DNA from: Dokdonella sp.
GTDB lineage: Bacteria; Pseudomonadota; Gammaproteobacteria; Xanthomonadales; Rhodanobacteraceae
Assembly (NCBI GenBank): GCA_016712865.1
Contig: JADJQH010000008.1
Span: 434,001-498,000 of the forward strand
Length of the DNA stretch: 64,000 nt
Direction: 5' to 3'
A model generated the notes under the pieces. It had not been told where the DNA came from. It saw nothing but the letters and a program-made list of their open reading frames with translations, and made no database searches. Below are positions 44,837-52,587 of the stretch, piece by piece. A program made the translations under genes and the position numbers. Within the stretch, counting starts at the first letter, position 1, and the number at the start of each line of letters is the position of its first letter.

Positions 44837-45445
44837 ATGAGAAAGCAGGTCGGCCAGCATGAATCCGTGAAGCACGACGCACGCGGCATTGCGCGCGTGG
44901 CGCTGGGCGTGGTCGCGGCTTCGTTCCTGTTCGGTTTTGCCATGGTTCCGCTGTACCGGATCGCTTGCGAACAGGTGCTGGGCATCAAGCTTTCGGAAGG
45001 CGCAGTCAGTGCGGCCGAGGCCTCGTCGATGCAGGTGGATCCATCGCGAACCGTGGTGGTCGAATTCATGACCAGCGTCAACAGCAAGCTGCCGTGGGCG
45101 TTCAAGGCGGAAAAGACCCGCGTCGAGGTGCATCCGGGCGAGTTGACCGAAGTCTGGTTCGATGCCACCAATCAATCCGCGCAAGCGATTGTCGGCAATG
45201 CCGTTCCGAGTGTTGCACCGAGCGCGGCATCCGCGTTCTTCAACAAAACCGAATGTTTCTGTTTCACCGAGCAGGTGCTGGCTGGCGGCGAGACCCGTCG
45301 CATGCCGGTGCGGTTCATCGTCGATCCACAACTGCCGCAAGGCACGCACACGCTGACGTTGTCCTACACGTTCTATGCAAACGAGCTGGCCACCAGGAAT
45401 CTGGCCCTCGTGAATCCGTCTGTCGACGGGATTGCAAAGAACTGA
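44837..45445 (+). CDS. ctaG: Cytochrome c oxidase assembly factor CtaG (Cox11)
   Basis: The 202-residue protein has one N-terminal membrane helix (residues 18-40, ending AMVPLYRIACEQVLG). A periplasmic copper-binding domain carries CFCF (Cys140 and Cys142) and the typical MPVRFIVDP...TLTLSYTFY end. It delivers copper to CuB of subunit I. It lies between ctaD and ctaE on the same strand, as in other gammaproteobacteria. Confidence 0.95.
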   Translation: MRKQVGQHESVKHDARGIARVALGVVAASFLFGFAMVPLYRIACEQVLGIKLSEGAVSAAEASSMQVDPSRTVVVEFMTSVNSKLPWAFKAEKTRVEVHPGELTEVWFDATNQSAQAIVGNAVPSVAPSAASAFFNKTECFCFTEQVLAGGETRRMPVRFIVDPQLPQGTHTLTLSYTFYANELATRNLALVNPSVDGIAKN

Positions 45446-45474
45446 CTTTATCCTTGTATCCGGGGTTCGAGATC

Positions 45475-46347
45475 ATGGCGCAAACACAAGGTGCTTATTA
45501 CGTTCCGCACGGCAGCCACTGGCCGATCGTGGGTTCCATCGGACTGTTCAGCACGGTTATCGGTGCCGCGAACTGGTTCAACGACGGTAGCGGACTGACG
45601 GCGAAGCCGCTGATGTTCGTGGGCCTGGCGATCCTCGTGTTCATGATGTTCGGCTGGTTTGGCACCGTCATCCGCGAATCGGTTGTCGGCATGTACAACA
45701 AGCAGGTCGACACCTCGTTCCGCATGGGCATGATGTGGTTCATCTTCTCCGAGGTGATGTTCTTTGCCGCGTTCTTCGGCGCCCTGTTCTATGCGCGCAT
45801 GTTCTCGGTGCCTTGGGTCGGTGGCGAAGGTCACGGCGGCCTGACCAACTACTACCTGTGGCAGGGCTTCACCCCAAGCTGGCCAACCAATGGACCCGGC
45901 GACATCGGCGGCAGCTTCGAGACGATTCCGGCCTGGCATCTGCCCCTGCTCAACACCCTGTTGCTGCTGAGCTCCGGCGTCACCATCACCTTTGCCCATC
46001 ATGCGCTGCGTGCCGGCCATCGCAAGTCGCTGCTGGCCTGGTTGGCGGCGACCATCGCCCTTGGCGCAGCCTTCCTTTATTTCCAGGCCACCGAGTACAT
46101 CGAAGCCTACCAGCACCTCAACCTGACCCTGGGCAGCGGCATCTACGGATCCACCTTCTTCATGCTCACCGGCTTCCACGGCATGCATGTGACCCTGGGC
46201 GCAATCATGCTCACGGTGATCTGGTTCCGCTGCGCCAAGGGCCATTTCAGCGCCGACAACCATTTCGGCTTTGAAGCCGTGGCCTGGTACTGGCACTTCG
46301 TCGACGTGGTCTGGCTCGGGCTGTTCGTGTTTGTGTATGTGCTGTAA
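45475..46347 (+). CDS. ctaE: Cytochrome c oxidase subunit III
   Basis: The 290-residue protein has seven membrane helices and subunit III signatures: FRMGMMWFIFSEVMFFAAFFGALFYAR with the conserved glutamate, TLLLLSSGVTITFAHHAL, GFHGMHVTLGAIML and AVAWYWHFVDVVWLGLFVFVYVL. It stabilises subunit I. The start is ATG 45475, 29 bp after the ctaG stop. A long GGGAATC-type inverted repeat follows, separating it from the converging DUF2909 gene. Confidence 0.96.
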   Translation: MAQTQGAYYVPHGSHWPIVGSIGLFSTVIGAANWFNDGSGLTAKPLMFVGLAILVFMMFGWFGTVIRESVVGMYNKQVDTSFRMGMMWFIFSEVMFFAAFFGALFYARMFSVPWVGGEGHGGLTNYYLWQGFTPSWPTNGPGDIGGSFETIPAWHLPLLNTLLLLSSGVTITFAHHALRAGHRKSLLAWLAATIALGAAFLYFQATEYIEAYQHLNLTLGSGIYGSTFFMLTGFHGMHVTLGAIMLTVIWFRCAKGHFSADNHFGFEAVAWYWHFVDVVWLGLFVFVYVL

Positions 46348-46348
46348 A

Positions 46349-46444
46349 GCCGGGAATCGAGAATAGGGAATGGGGAATCGAGAAAGCGGCAATTCGCACG
46401 GTGCCCGCTTTCCTGTTCCCGATTCCCCATTCCCCACTCCCGGC
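46349..46444. repeat. GGGAATC-family inverted repeat between ctaE and a converging gene
   Basis: Left arm GCCGGGAATC...GGGGAATCGAGAAAGCGG and right arm CCGCTTTC...CGATTCCCCATTCCCC...CCCGGC pair over about 40 bases each. It separates two convergent genes and could end transcription from both sides. It belongs to the same family as the coding copy at 17016-17166. Confidence 0.8.
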
Positions 46445-46445
46445 C

Positions 46446-46655
46446 TTACAAGCCATGCGGCTGAATGATTCCGGTCAGCATGCCGATGATGATCAGGACG
46501 ATCAGCAGTACCGACAGGCCGATTCGCCATGACAACGCCCTGACCGTGCGGTTGCTGCGGCCCTTGTCGGTCATCATGTAGTAGAAGCCGGCGCCGAGGT
46601 TCCAGACGATGGCGATCAGGAACGCGATAATCAGGATCTTGCCGGTCATGCTCAT
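46446..46655 (-). CDS. DUF2909 twin-transmembrane protein
   Basis: This 69-residue protein begins MSMTGKILIIAFLIAIVWNL and has two membrane helices joined by a short basic loop (MTDKGRSNRTVRALSWRIG). It matches the DUF2909/twin-TM family that accompanies cytochrome oxidase genes. It is on the minus strand, opposite the surrounding oxidase genes. It is too short for further functional inference. Confidence 0.75.
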   Translation of the reverse strand: MSMTGKILIIAFLIAIVWNLGAGFYYMMTDKGRSNRTVRALSWRIGLSVLLIVLIIIGMLTGIIQPHGL

Positions 46656-46712
46656 GTGTTCAATCCAAAGTGCTCGCTGTGCGTTGCGCGGGCGTCGAGT
46701 ATAGACGCTGGC

Positions 46713-47447
46713 ATGCTGGGCAGACGCTGGATCACACCTTCCTGGTTGGCCATTGCCCTGTTGCTGATGGCTGTGCCGACTTTCATCACCCTGGGTTTCT
46801 GGCAGTTGCAGCGGGCCCATGAAAAGGAATTGCTGCTGGCGGCCTTCGCCGGCAATGCCGGGGCACAAGCGATTCCGCTTGAGGTGGCGCGGCAGCAGGT
46901 GAAGGGGGAAGTGTTTCCGAGGGTTGAGGTGTCGGGCCGCTTCGACCTGCAGCACGGCTATGTGCTCGATAACCAGGTTCGCGGTGGTCGCCTCGGCGTT
47001 CTGGTCTTTGCGGTGTTCGAGCCGGCGGATGGATCACTGCCCGTGCTGGTCAACCGTGGATTCCTGGCCACCGCGGCCGATGGCAGTCGCGCGCCGATTC
47101 CCACGGTCGAGGCGGGGCAGCGGATTCTGCATGGGCTGTATGCGCCGCCTCCCGGGGTGGGCATGCGAATGGGTGGCAACGCCCTGGCCAGGCAGACGCA
47201 ATGGCCCAAGCTGACCGTGCACATCGATCTGGCTGAAATCGGCGCGGATCTCGGGCGTGGCCTTGATTCCCGGGTACTGTTGCTGGATGCCGATGCCGAA
47301 TCCGGGTTCGAGCGGGAATGGACTCCACAAATCATTCCACCGGAACGACATCTTGGCTACGCGTTCCAGTGGTTCTGCTTTGCGCTTGCGGCGCTGGTCA
47401 TATTCATCGTGCTGCACTGGCGGCGCGCGCGTTCGGAGTCGAATTGA
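46713..47447 (+). CDS. SURF1-family cytochrome oxidase assembly protein
   Basis: The 244-residue protein has the SURF1 layout: an N-terminal helix (WLAIALLLMAVPTFITLGFWQLQRA), a periplasmic domain with VEVSGRFDLQHGYVLDNQ and LPVLVNRGFLA, and a C-terminal helix ending HLGYAFQWFCFALAALVIFIVL. SURF1 assists haem a insertion into subunit I. The ATG at 46713 begins the conserved N-terminus. The stop overlaps the next gene start by one base (TGATG). Confidence 0.92.
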   Translation: MLGRRWITPSWLAIALLLMAVPTFITLGFWQLQRAHEKELLLAAFAGNAGAQAIPLEVARQQVKGEVFPRVEVSGRFDLQHGYVLDNQVRGGRLGVLVFAVFEPADGSLPVLVNRGFLATAADGSRAPIPTVEAGQRILHGLYAPPPGVGMRMGGNALARQTQWPKLTVHIDLAEIGADLGRGLDSRVLLLDADAESGFEREWTPQIIPPERHLGYAFQWFCFALAALVIFIVLHWRRARSESN

Positions 47448-47995
47448 TGTCATCAAGAAATCGCAAACGCATGCAACTGGTGCTGATTGCATCGTTCTTC
47501 CTGGTACCCATGCTGTTGGCTGGCGTGCTCACGTTCAGCGGTTGGGTGCCGGATGCACGAAGTTATGGCCAGGGCATTGTTCCGCAGCGCTCGTTGGCGC
47601 AGGTGGAACTGGCGCTGGAGGATGGAACACATCTGCAGTGGATTGACCCGGACTGGCGCTGGAGCGTTGTCGCGATCAGTGGCGGCCATTGCGCGGATGC
47701 ATGCATTCGCCAGTTGGACATGCTGCACAGGGTACGCGTGTCATTGAACCAGAATGCCTCGCGTGTGCGCCTGGTCTATGTCGGCACGCCGCCGCAGGGC
47801 GCGGAAGCGGAAACGCTGATGAAGGTCTGGCAGGTCGGCAGCGACACCAACCATGCCTTGACCGAATGGACTCCAAAAGGCGAAGACGGCCTGGCCGTGC
47901 TGCTGGTCAAGCCGGAAGGCACCGCCATCACCTGGTATCCGAGTGGCTTCGATGCCTCCGGCCTGCGCAAGGATCTGGCCAAGGTGACCAAGTGA
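47447..47995 (+). CDS. Membrane-anchored CxxxC protein of the oxidase cluster (Sco-like fold suspected)
   Basis: The 182-residue product has one membrane helix (residues 10-29) and a periplasmic domain with CADAC (Cys82 and Cys86), a CxxxC pair in the place where Sco copper chaperones carry theirs. VRLVYVGTPP resembles the following strand. A similar uncharacterised gene follows surf1 in other gammaproteobacterial oxidase clusters. A Sco-like copper or thiol role is an inference; no metal-binding histidine could be confirmed. Confidence 0.65.
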   Translation: MSSRNRKRMQLVLIASFFLVPMLLAGVLTFSGWVPDARSYGQGIVPQRSLAQVELALEDGTHLQWIDPDWRWSVVAISGGHCADACIRQLDMLHRVRVSLNQNASRVRLVYVGTPPQGAEAETLMKVWQVGSDTNHALTEWTPKGEDGLAVLLVKPEGTAITWYPSGFDASGLRKDLAKVTK

Positions 47996-48048
47996 TGCGT
48001 GATTTGCGCAGCATGGGAATCGGAGCAACGCCGAAGGAGTTGCCTTTG

Positions 48049-48160
48049 CCGTCATTCCGGCGCAAGCCGGAATCCATTTCCGCCTTGACAACCTGCCATT
48101 GGAATCAAGATGGATCCCGGCTTGACCAGACCTTCGGCTGTTGTGAAGCGCCTGGCCGGA
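48049..48160. repeat. Dispersed repeat where ctaA would be expected
   Basis: CGTCATTCCGGCGCAAGCCGG, GGATCCCGGCTT and CTTCGGCTGTTGTGAAGCGC units make up the gap before cyoE. Part of it (GACCAG...GGCTGTTGTGAAGCGC) recurs near 3320-3360. No remnant of a haem A synthase gene was recognised. Confidence 0.65.
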
Positions 48161-48262
48161 AAAAGCGAATCGATGGGCGTCGCATTGGCAGGCCGGCAGG
48201 TGACGCGGTCTGGCACAAGCGCTACCGTGCCTACGCCCAACGCGATGCCCAGGCCTGATCTG

Positions 48263-49174
48263 ATGTCTTCGATTGCCCGCCAGTATTTCGAGTTGACCAA
48301 ACCGCGTGTGGTGGCCCTGATCGTGTTCACCGCGATCATCGGGATGTTCCTGGCCGTACCGGGCTGGCCGCCGCTGCGCCAATCGCTGGCGGGATTCATC
48401 GGCATCTGGCTGGCGGCGGCATCGGCGGCGGCAATCAACCACCTGATCGACCAGCGCATCGACCGCGTGATGGCGCGTACCGCGCATCGTCCGCTGCCGA
48501 CCGGATCGCTCACGCCGACGCAAGTGCTGGTGTTTGCCATCAGCCTGGGCGCCTTGTCGATGGCCATCCTGATCGCGCTGGTGAATCCGCTCACCGCGAT
48601 CCTCACCTTTGCTTCGCTGATCGGTTACGCCATCGTCTATACCGCGTTTCTCAAGCGCGCCACGTCGCAGAACATCGTCATCGGCGGTGCCGCCGGTGCC
48701 GCACCGCCATTGCTGGGCTGGGCAGCCGTCACCGGGCAGGTGCATCCCTATGCGTTGCTGCTTTTCCTCATTATCTTCGTGTGGACGCCACCGCATTTCT
48801 GGGCGCTGGCCATCTTCCGCGTCGAGGATTATTCACGCGCCCAGGTGCCGATGCTGCCAGTCACCCACGGAGTCACCTACACGCGCTGGCACGTGCTGGC
48901 CTACACCGTATTGCTGGTGATTGTCACCGTGCTTCCGTATCTCACCGGCATGAGTGGCGTGTTCTATCTCGGCGGCGCGCTCGCCCTCGGCGCCGGCTTC
49001 ATCTACTACGCGGTGCGCCTGCTCAATCCACCGGATGAGCTGTTCGCCATGAAGGTGTTCAACTATTCGATCATTTACCTGATGGCCCTGTTCGCCTTCC
49101 TGCTGATCGACCACTACCTGATGCCGATGCCGGTCTCATTCAATCCGGGCCTGAACTTCAAGCCCGTAGCTTGA
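48263..49174 (+). CDS. cyoE: Protoheme IX farnesyltransferase
   Basis: The 303-residue UbiA-type prenyltransferase has nine hydrophobic spans. The first aspartate-rich motif is in [19 protein letters not shown] and the second region is [14 protein letters not shown]. It converts haem b to haem o for oxidase maturation. ATG 48263 ([17 protein letters not shown]) begins the conserved region; ATG 48245 is a six-codon longer alternative. It is the last oxidase-related gene here. ctaA, normally its neighbour, is absent. Confidence 0.95.
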   Translation: MSSIARQYFELTKPRVVALIVFTAIIGMFLAVPGWPPLRQSLAGFIGIWLAAASAAAINHLIDQRIDRVMARTAHRPLPTGSLTPTQVLVFAISLGALSMAILIALVNPLTAILTFASLIGYAIVYTAFLKRATSQNIVIGGAAGAAPPLLGWAAVTGQVHPYALLLFLIIFVWTPPHFWALAIFRVEDYSRAQVPMLPVTHGVTYTRWHVLAYTVLLVIVTVLPYLTGMSGVFYLGGALALGAGFIYYAVRLLNPPDELFAMKVFNYSIIYLMALFAFLLIDHYLMPMPVSFNPGLNFKPVA

Positions 49175-49372
49175 GCCCATTGATTGCGCCCATGCAGCGT
49201 TTCAATGCTTTGGCTTCGGTGGCAGAAGAAAACACCTGGCACCGGATTCTGGCGGTTCGTGCCTGCAAACGAGCTGCGCAATTGAGTTTCGAAGCCAAGG
49301 CAGGATCACCTCCAGTCCGGCACGGTGCCATTCAACAGGCGAAAACAAGAAGGTGGTTGCTGGGCTCCAAGT

Positions 49373-49394
49373 GCCATATACTTGCGCCATATAC
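49373..49394. promoter_or_regulatory. GCCATATAC direct repeat upstream of vapB
   Basis: GCCATATAC occurs twice, at 49373-49381 and 49386-49394, 13 bp centre to centre, starting about 50 bp before the vapB start. TATACT and TATACA -10-like boxes overlap it. It is a plausible operator for antitoxin autoregulation. Confidence 0.45.
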
Positions 49395-49421
49395 ATGCCA
49401 TTACTCAAGCGAGGCAAAACC

Positions 49422-49655
49422 ATGACCACCACCACCGTGTTCACCAACAATCGCACTCAAGCGGTGCGACTGCCAGCCGAGTTGCGCTTGCCCGAAGGTG
49501 TGCGCAAGGTGCGGGTACGGGCGCGCGGTACCGAGCGCATCATTGCTCCGCTGCACAATACCTGGGACAGCTTCTTTCACGATGGCCCCAAGGTCAGCGA
49601 GGATTTCCTGGTCGAACGTGCCAGCCAGGCGCAGTCTGATCGGGCGGTGTTGTGA
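49422..49655 (+). CDS. vapB: VapB-type (AbrB/MazE-like) antitoxin
   Basis: The 77-residue product starts MTTTTVFTNNRTQAVRLPAEL, the swapped-hairpin AbrB/SpoVT N-terminus found in VapB antitoxins. A tail (TWDSFFHDGPKVSEDFLVERAS) would wrap the toxin. GAGG lies upstream of ATG 49422. The stop is directly followed by the vapC ATG. The direct repeat upstream suggests autoregulation. Confidence 0.9.
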   Translation: MTTTTVFTNNRTQAVRLPAELRLPEGVRKVRVRARGTERIIAPLHNTWDSFFHDGPKVSEDFLVERASQAQSDRAVL

Positions 49656-50063
49656 ATGTTGCGCTATCTGCTTGACACCAACATCGTCATTTACGTGCTC
49701 AAGCGCCGTCCCATCGAAGTGCTTGGTACGTTCAACGCCAACGCCGACCGCATGGCCATTTCCGCGATCACTTTGGCAGAGCTGCTGCACGGCGCAGAGA
49801 AAAGCAGCCAGGTCAGCAACAACTTGTCTGCCATTGAAGACTTTTGCAGCCGCATGGAAGTGCTGGCCTATGACGCCAAGGCAGCGCAGCACTACGGAAG
49901 CATACGCGCCGAGCTTGAAACACGCGGGCAATCGATAGGCGTGAACGATCTGCATATTGCCGGTCATGCGCGCAGCGCAGGCCTGACCTTGGTCACCAAC
50001 AACGTGGACGAGTTCGTGCGCGTGTCGGGCTTGCGAGTCGAGAACTGGGTTGGGGGTGCTTGA
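49656..50063 (+). CDS. vapC: VapC-type PIN-domain ribonuclease toxin
   Basis: The 135-residue protein has the PIN-domain acidic set: Asp7 (YLLDTNIVIY), Glu42 (TLAELLHGA), Asp98 (GVNDLHIAGHA) and Asp118 (TNNVDEF). These bind Mg2+ for RNA cleavage; VapC toxins typically cut initiator tRNA or rRNA. All four residues are present, so it should be active. It follows vapB without a gap. Confidence 0.93.
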   Translation: MLRYLLDTNIVIYVLKRRPIEVLGTFNANADRMAISAITLAELLHGAEKSSQVSNNLSAIEDFCSRMEVLAYDAKAAQHYGSIRAELETRGQSIGVNDLHIAGHARSAGLTLVTNNVDEFVRVSGLRVENWVGGA

Positions 50064-50155
50064 GGTCGATCGAACAGCGTGCGCATCCGTCTGCGCAAGA
50101 ATCACACGGAGTCGGAAGTAGCTCCGCGAGTTGGGGTTGCGTTGCAACGCCGGGA

Positions 50156-51127
50156 TCAACATCGCCCCTGCGCGTAACGCCGCGCAATCACCGCGCAGGC
50201 GATCAGCTGGATCTGGTGGTAGATCAACACCGGTAGCACGATCATGCCGAGTGCCGGATTGCCGGCAAACAGCACATTGGCAATCGGGATGCCGCTGGCC
50301 AGGCTCTTCTTGGAGCCGCAGAACACGATGGCAATGCGGTCCTCGCGCTTGAATCCGAGACGCAAGCTGAGCCTGTGGGTGAAGAGCAGTGCGGTCGCCA
50401 GGATCGCGCTGACGATGGCGAACAGAACAGCCAGTGAAGCCCATGGCAGCATGCGCCAGAGTCCTTCGATGACCGATGCGCTGATGGCGAGGTAGACCAC
50501 AAGCAGCACGGTGCCGCGGTCGGTCCAGGCCAGCAGGTTGCGGCGGCGTTCCAGCCAGCGCGCGAGCCAGGGTCGAGCCAGGTGACCGGCAACGAAGGGC
50601 AGCGCCAGTTGCAAGATGATGCGCAGGATGGAATCCACGGAGACCGTGACTTCCCCGCCTCCGCTCATCAGCGCAGTTGCGAGCACTGGGGTCAGGAAGA
50701 CACCAACGAGATTGGAAAGAGATGCGCTGCATACGGCAGCGGCCACGTTGCCGTGCGCAATCGCGGTGAACGCAATCGAGGACTGCACGGTGGAGGGCAG
50801 GGCGCACAGGAACAGCACGCCCAGCATCAACTCGGGCCCGATCCAGCGCGAAGGCAGTACGAGCTTGAGGCCGGCGCCGAGCAGGGGAAAAAAGACAAAC
50901 GTGACTGCCAGCACGAGCAGGTGAAGGCGCCAGTGGGCAAGCCCGGCGATGATGGCCTCGCGCGGAAGGCGGGCGCCGTGCAGGAAGAACAGTAAGGCGA
51001 TGGCCAGCGTGGAAACCGCGTGCAGGGTTTCGGCCACCGCGCCGCTCGCGGGCAACGCCATCGCCAAGGCGATGGTTGCGAGCATGATGAGCAGGAAGCG
51101 GTCGTAAACGATGGACAGGCGGGACAT
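50156..51127 (-). CDS. Bile acid:sodium symporter family protein (SLC10A7/YfeH-like)
   Basis: The 323-residue protein has about ten membrane spans. Family stretches are LFFLHGARLPREAI, LPSTVQSSIAFTAIAHGN and FCGSKKSLASGIPIANVLF, the last being diagnostic for the SLC10A7-like branch. Such proteins may move organic anions with sodium; the substrate is unknown. It is transcribed divergently from the MFS gene at 51271. Confidence 0.88.
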   Translation of the reverse strand: MSRLSIVYDRFLLIMLATIALAMALPASGAVAETLHAVSTLAIALLFFLHGARLPREAIIAGLAHWRLHLLVLAVTFVFFPLLGAGLKLVLPSRWIGPELMLGVLFLCALPSTVQSSIAFTAIAHGNVAAAVCSASLSNLVGVFLTPVLATALMSGGGEVTVSVDSILRIILQLALPFVAGHLARPWLARWLERRRNLLAWTDRGTVLLVVYLAISASVIEGLWRMLPWASLAVLFAIVSAILATALLFTHRLSLRLGFKREDRIAIVFCGSKKSLASGIPIANVLFAGNPALGMIVLPVLIYHQIQLIACAVIARRYAQGRC

Positions 51128-51270
51128 GGCCGGACGTTCGAATGCAGTCGGCTATTCTGCGGCATCCCCGCTTTGCATGCGCGGAAGCCGCTTGCGGGTG
51201 CCGCGCAAGACTGCCGCAAGCACCCGTTCAGTGATATATCTCGCGCGCCCATTTCCGACCCGAAGCAACC

Positions 51271-52563
51271 ATGAGCAAATCCGCTGGCCCTGGATTCAGT
51301 CGTCGCGACCTGCGCACCCTGACGCTTGCCGCCCTGGGTGGCGCGCTGGAGTACTACGATTTCATCATCTTCGTGTTCTTCGCCTCGGTCGTTGCGCAGC
51401 TGTTCTTTCCCCCGGACATGCCGGAATGGCTGCGTCAGTTGCAGACCTTCGGCATCTTCGCCGCCGGGTATCTGGCAAGACCGCTGGGTGGAATCATCAT
51501 GGCCCATTTCGGCGACCGCATCGGACGCAAACGCATGTTCATGCTGAGCGTGTTGCTGATGGCCGTGCCCACCTTGCTGATGGGCGTGTTGCCAACCTAT
51601 GCAACCGTGGGAATCCTTGCGCCCTTGCTGCTGCTGGTACTGCGCATCCTGCAGGGTGCGGCGGTGGGTGGCGAGGTGCCCGGTGCCTGGGTGTTCGTGG
51701 CCGAGCATGCGCCGAACGGTCGTTCGGGATTTGCCATCGGCGTGCTGACGGCCGGGCTGACTCTTGGAATCGTGCTCGGATCGGCGATGTCCAGTTTCGT
51801 GAATTCGTTCTGGCAACACGATGAAGTTTTGGCGTGGGCCTGGCGCGTACCGTTTTTGATCGGAGGTGCGTTTGGCTTGCTGGCGGTCTGGCTGCGGCGT
51901 TACCTGCACGAGACGCCGGTGTTCGAGGAACTGCGCAAGCGACGCGAGCTCGTGCAGGGATTGCCGCTCAAGGTTGTCCTCCAGGGTCATCGCATGGCGG
52001 TTGTTCGGGTCATGTTGATCACCTGGACCCTGACTGCCGGCATCGTGGTGGTGATCCTGATGACGCCGGCACTGGTGCAGAGCCAGTATTCAATCTCCGC
52101 AGCCGAGGCAGCCAATGCAAGCACGCTGGCGACCTTGGCGCTGACCCTCGGTTGCGTGATCTACGGCATGGCCGTTGATCGCTTCGGAACCACCCGCGTA
52201 TTGCTGGTTGGGTCGACAGGGCTTGCGCTGGCGGCCGGTGGCCTCTATTGGACCTTGCAACATGCCGTCGGGCATTTCACCCTGGCATTCGCCATCAGTG
52301 GCTTGCTGGTGGGCGTGACGGGGGCCATTCCAAGCCTGATGGTGAACCTGTTTCCGGCTCCGATCCGATTCTCCGGAATTTCCTTTTCCTACAATGTCGC
52401 GTATGCGATTTGCGGCGGGCTCACGCCACTCGCCGTGACCCTGTGGTTGCGAGCCGGCGAAGCGTACGCGCCGGTCTACTATGTGGCGGCGGCCTGCCTT
52501 GCCGGTGCGCTGGCGATCTTGATCGCGCGTTCCGCGCCCTCGCGCATTTTGGCAACCGAGTAG
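51271..52563 (+). CDS. MFS transporter, metabolite:H+ symporter type
   Basis: The 430-residue protein has 12 spans. ALGGALEYYDFIIFVFFASVVAQLFFP is the typical opening of the MHS subfamily (ProP, ShiA, KgtP). Loop motif AHFGDRIGRKRMF follows, then RILQGAAVGGEVPGAWVFVAEHAP. MHS members import organic acids or compatible solutes with protons. It is 24 bp upstream of the phytoene-desaturase-like gene, so they may be co-transcribed. Confidence 0.88.
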   Translation: MSKSAGPGFSRRDLRTLTLAALGGALEYYDFIIFVFFASVVAQLFFPPDMPEWLRQLQTFGIFAAGYLARPLGGIIMAHFGDRIGRKRMFMLSVLLMAVPTLLMGVLPTYATVGILAPLLLLVLRILQGAAVGGEVPGAWVFVAEHAPNGRSGFAIGVLTAGLTLGIVLGSAMSSFVNSFWQHDEVLAWAWRVPFLIGGAFGLLAVWLRRYLHETPVFEELRKRRELVQGLPLKVVLQGHRMAVVRVMLITWTLTAGIVVVILMTPALVQSQYSISAAEAANASTLATLALTLGCVIYGMAVDRFGTTRVLLVGSTGLALAAGGLYWTLQHAVGHFTLAFAISGLLVGVTGAIPSLMVNLFPAPIRFSGISFSYNVAYAICGGLTPLAVTLWLRAGEAYAPVYYVAAACLAGALAILIARSAPSRILATE

Positions 52564-52587
52564 CTTCAGCCTGGGCACGACAATCCA

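Noticed and set aside
43022-45349. A 775-codon open frame on the minus strand
   Set aside because: It lies antisense to ctaC, ctaD and ctaG, which have full family signatures; high GC in third positions keeps the opposite strand open. Its His- and Gln-rich composition is typical of such shadows.
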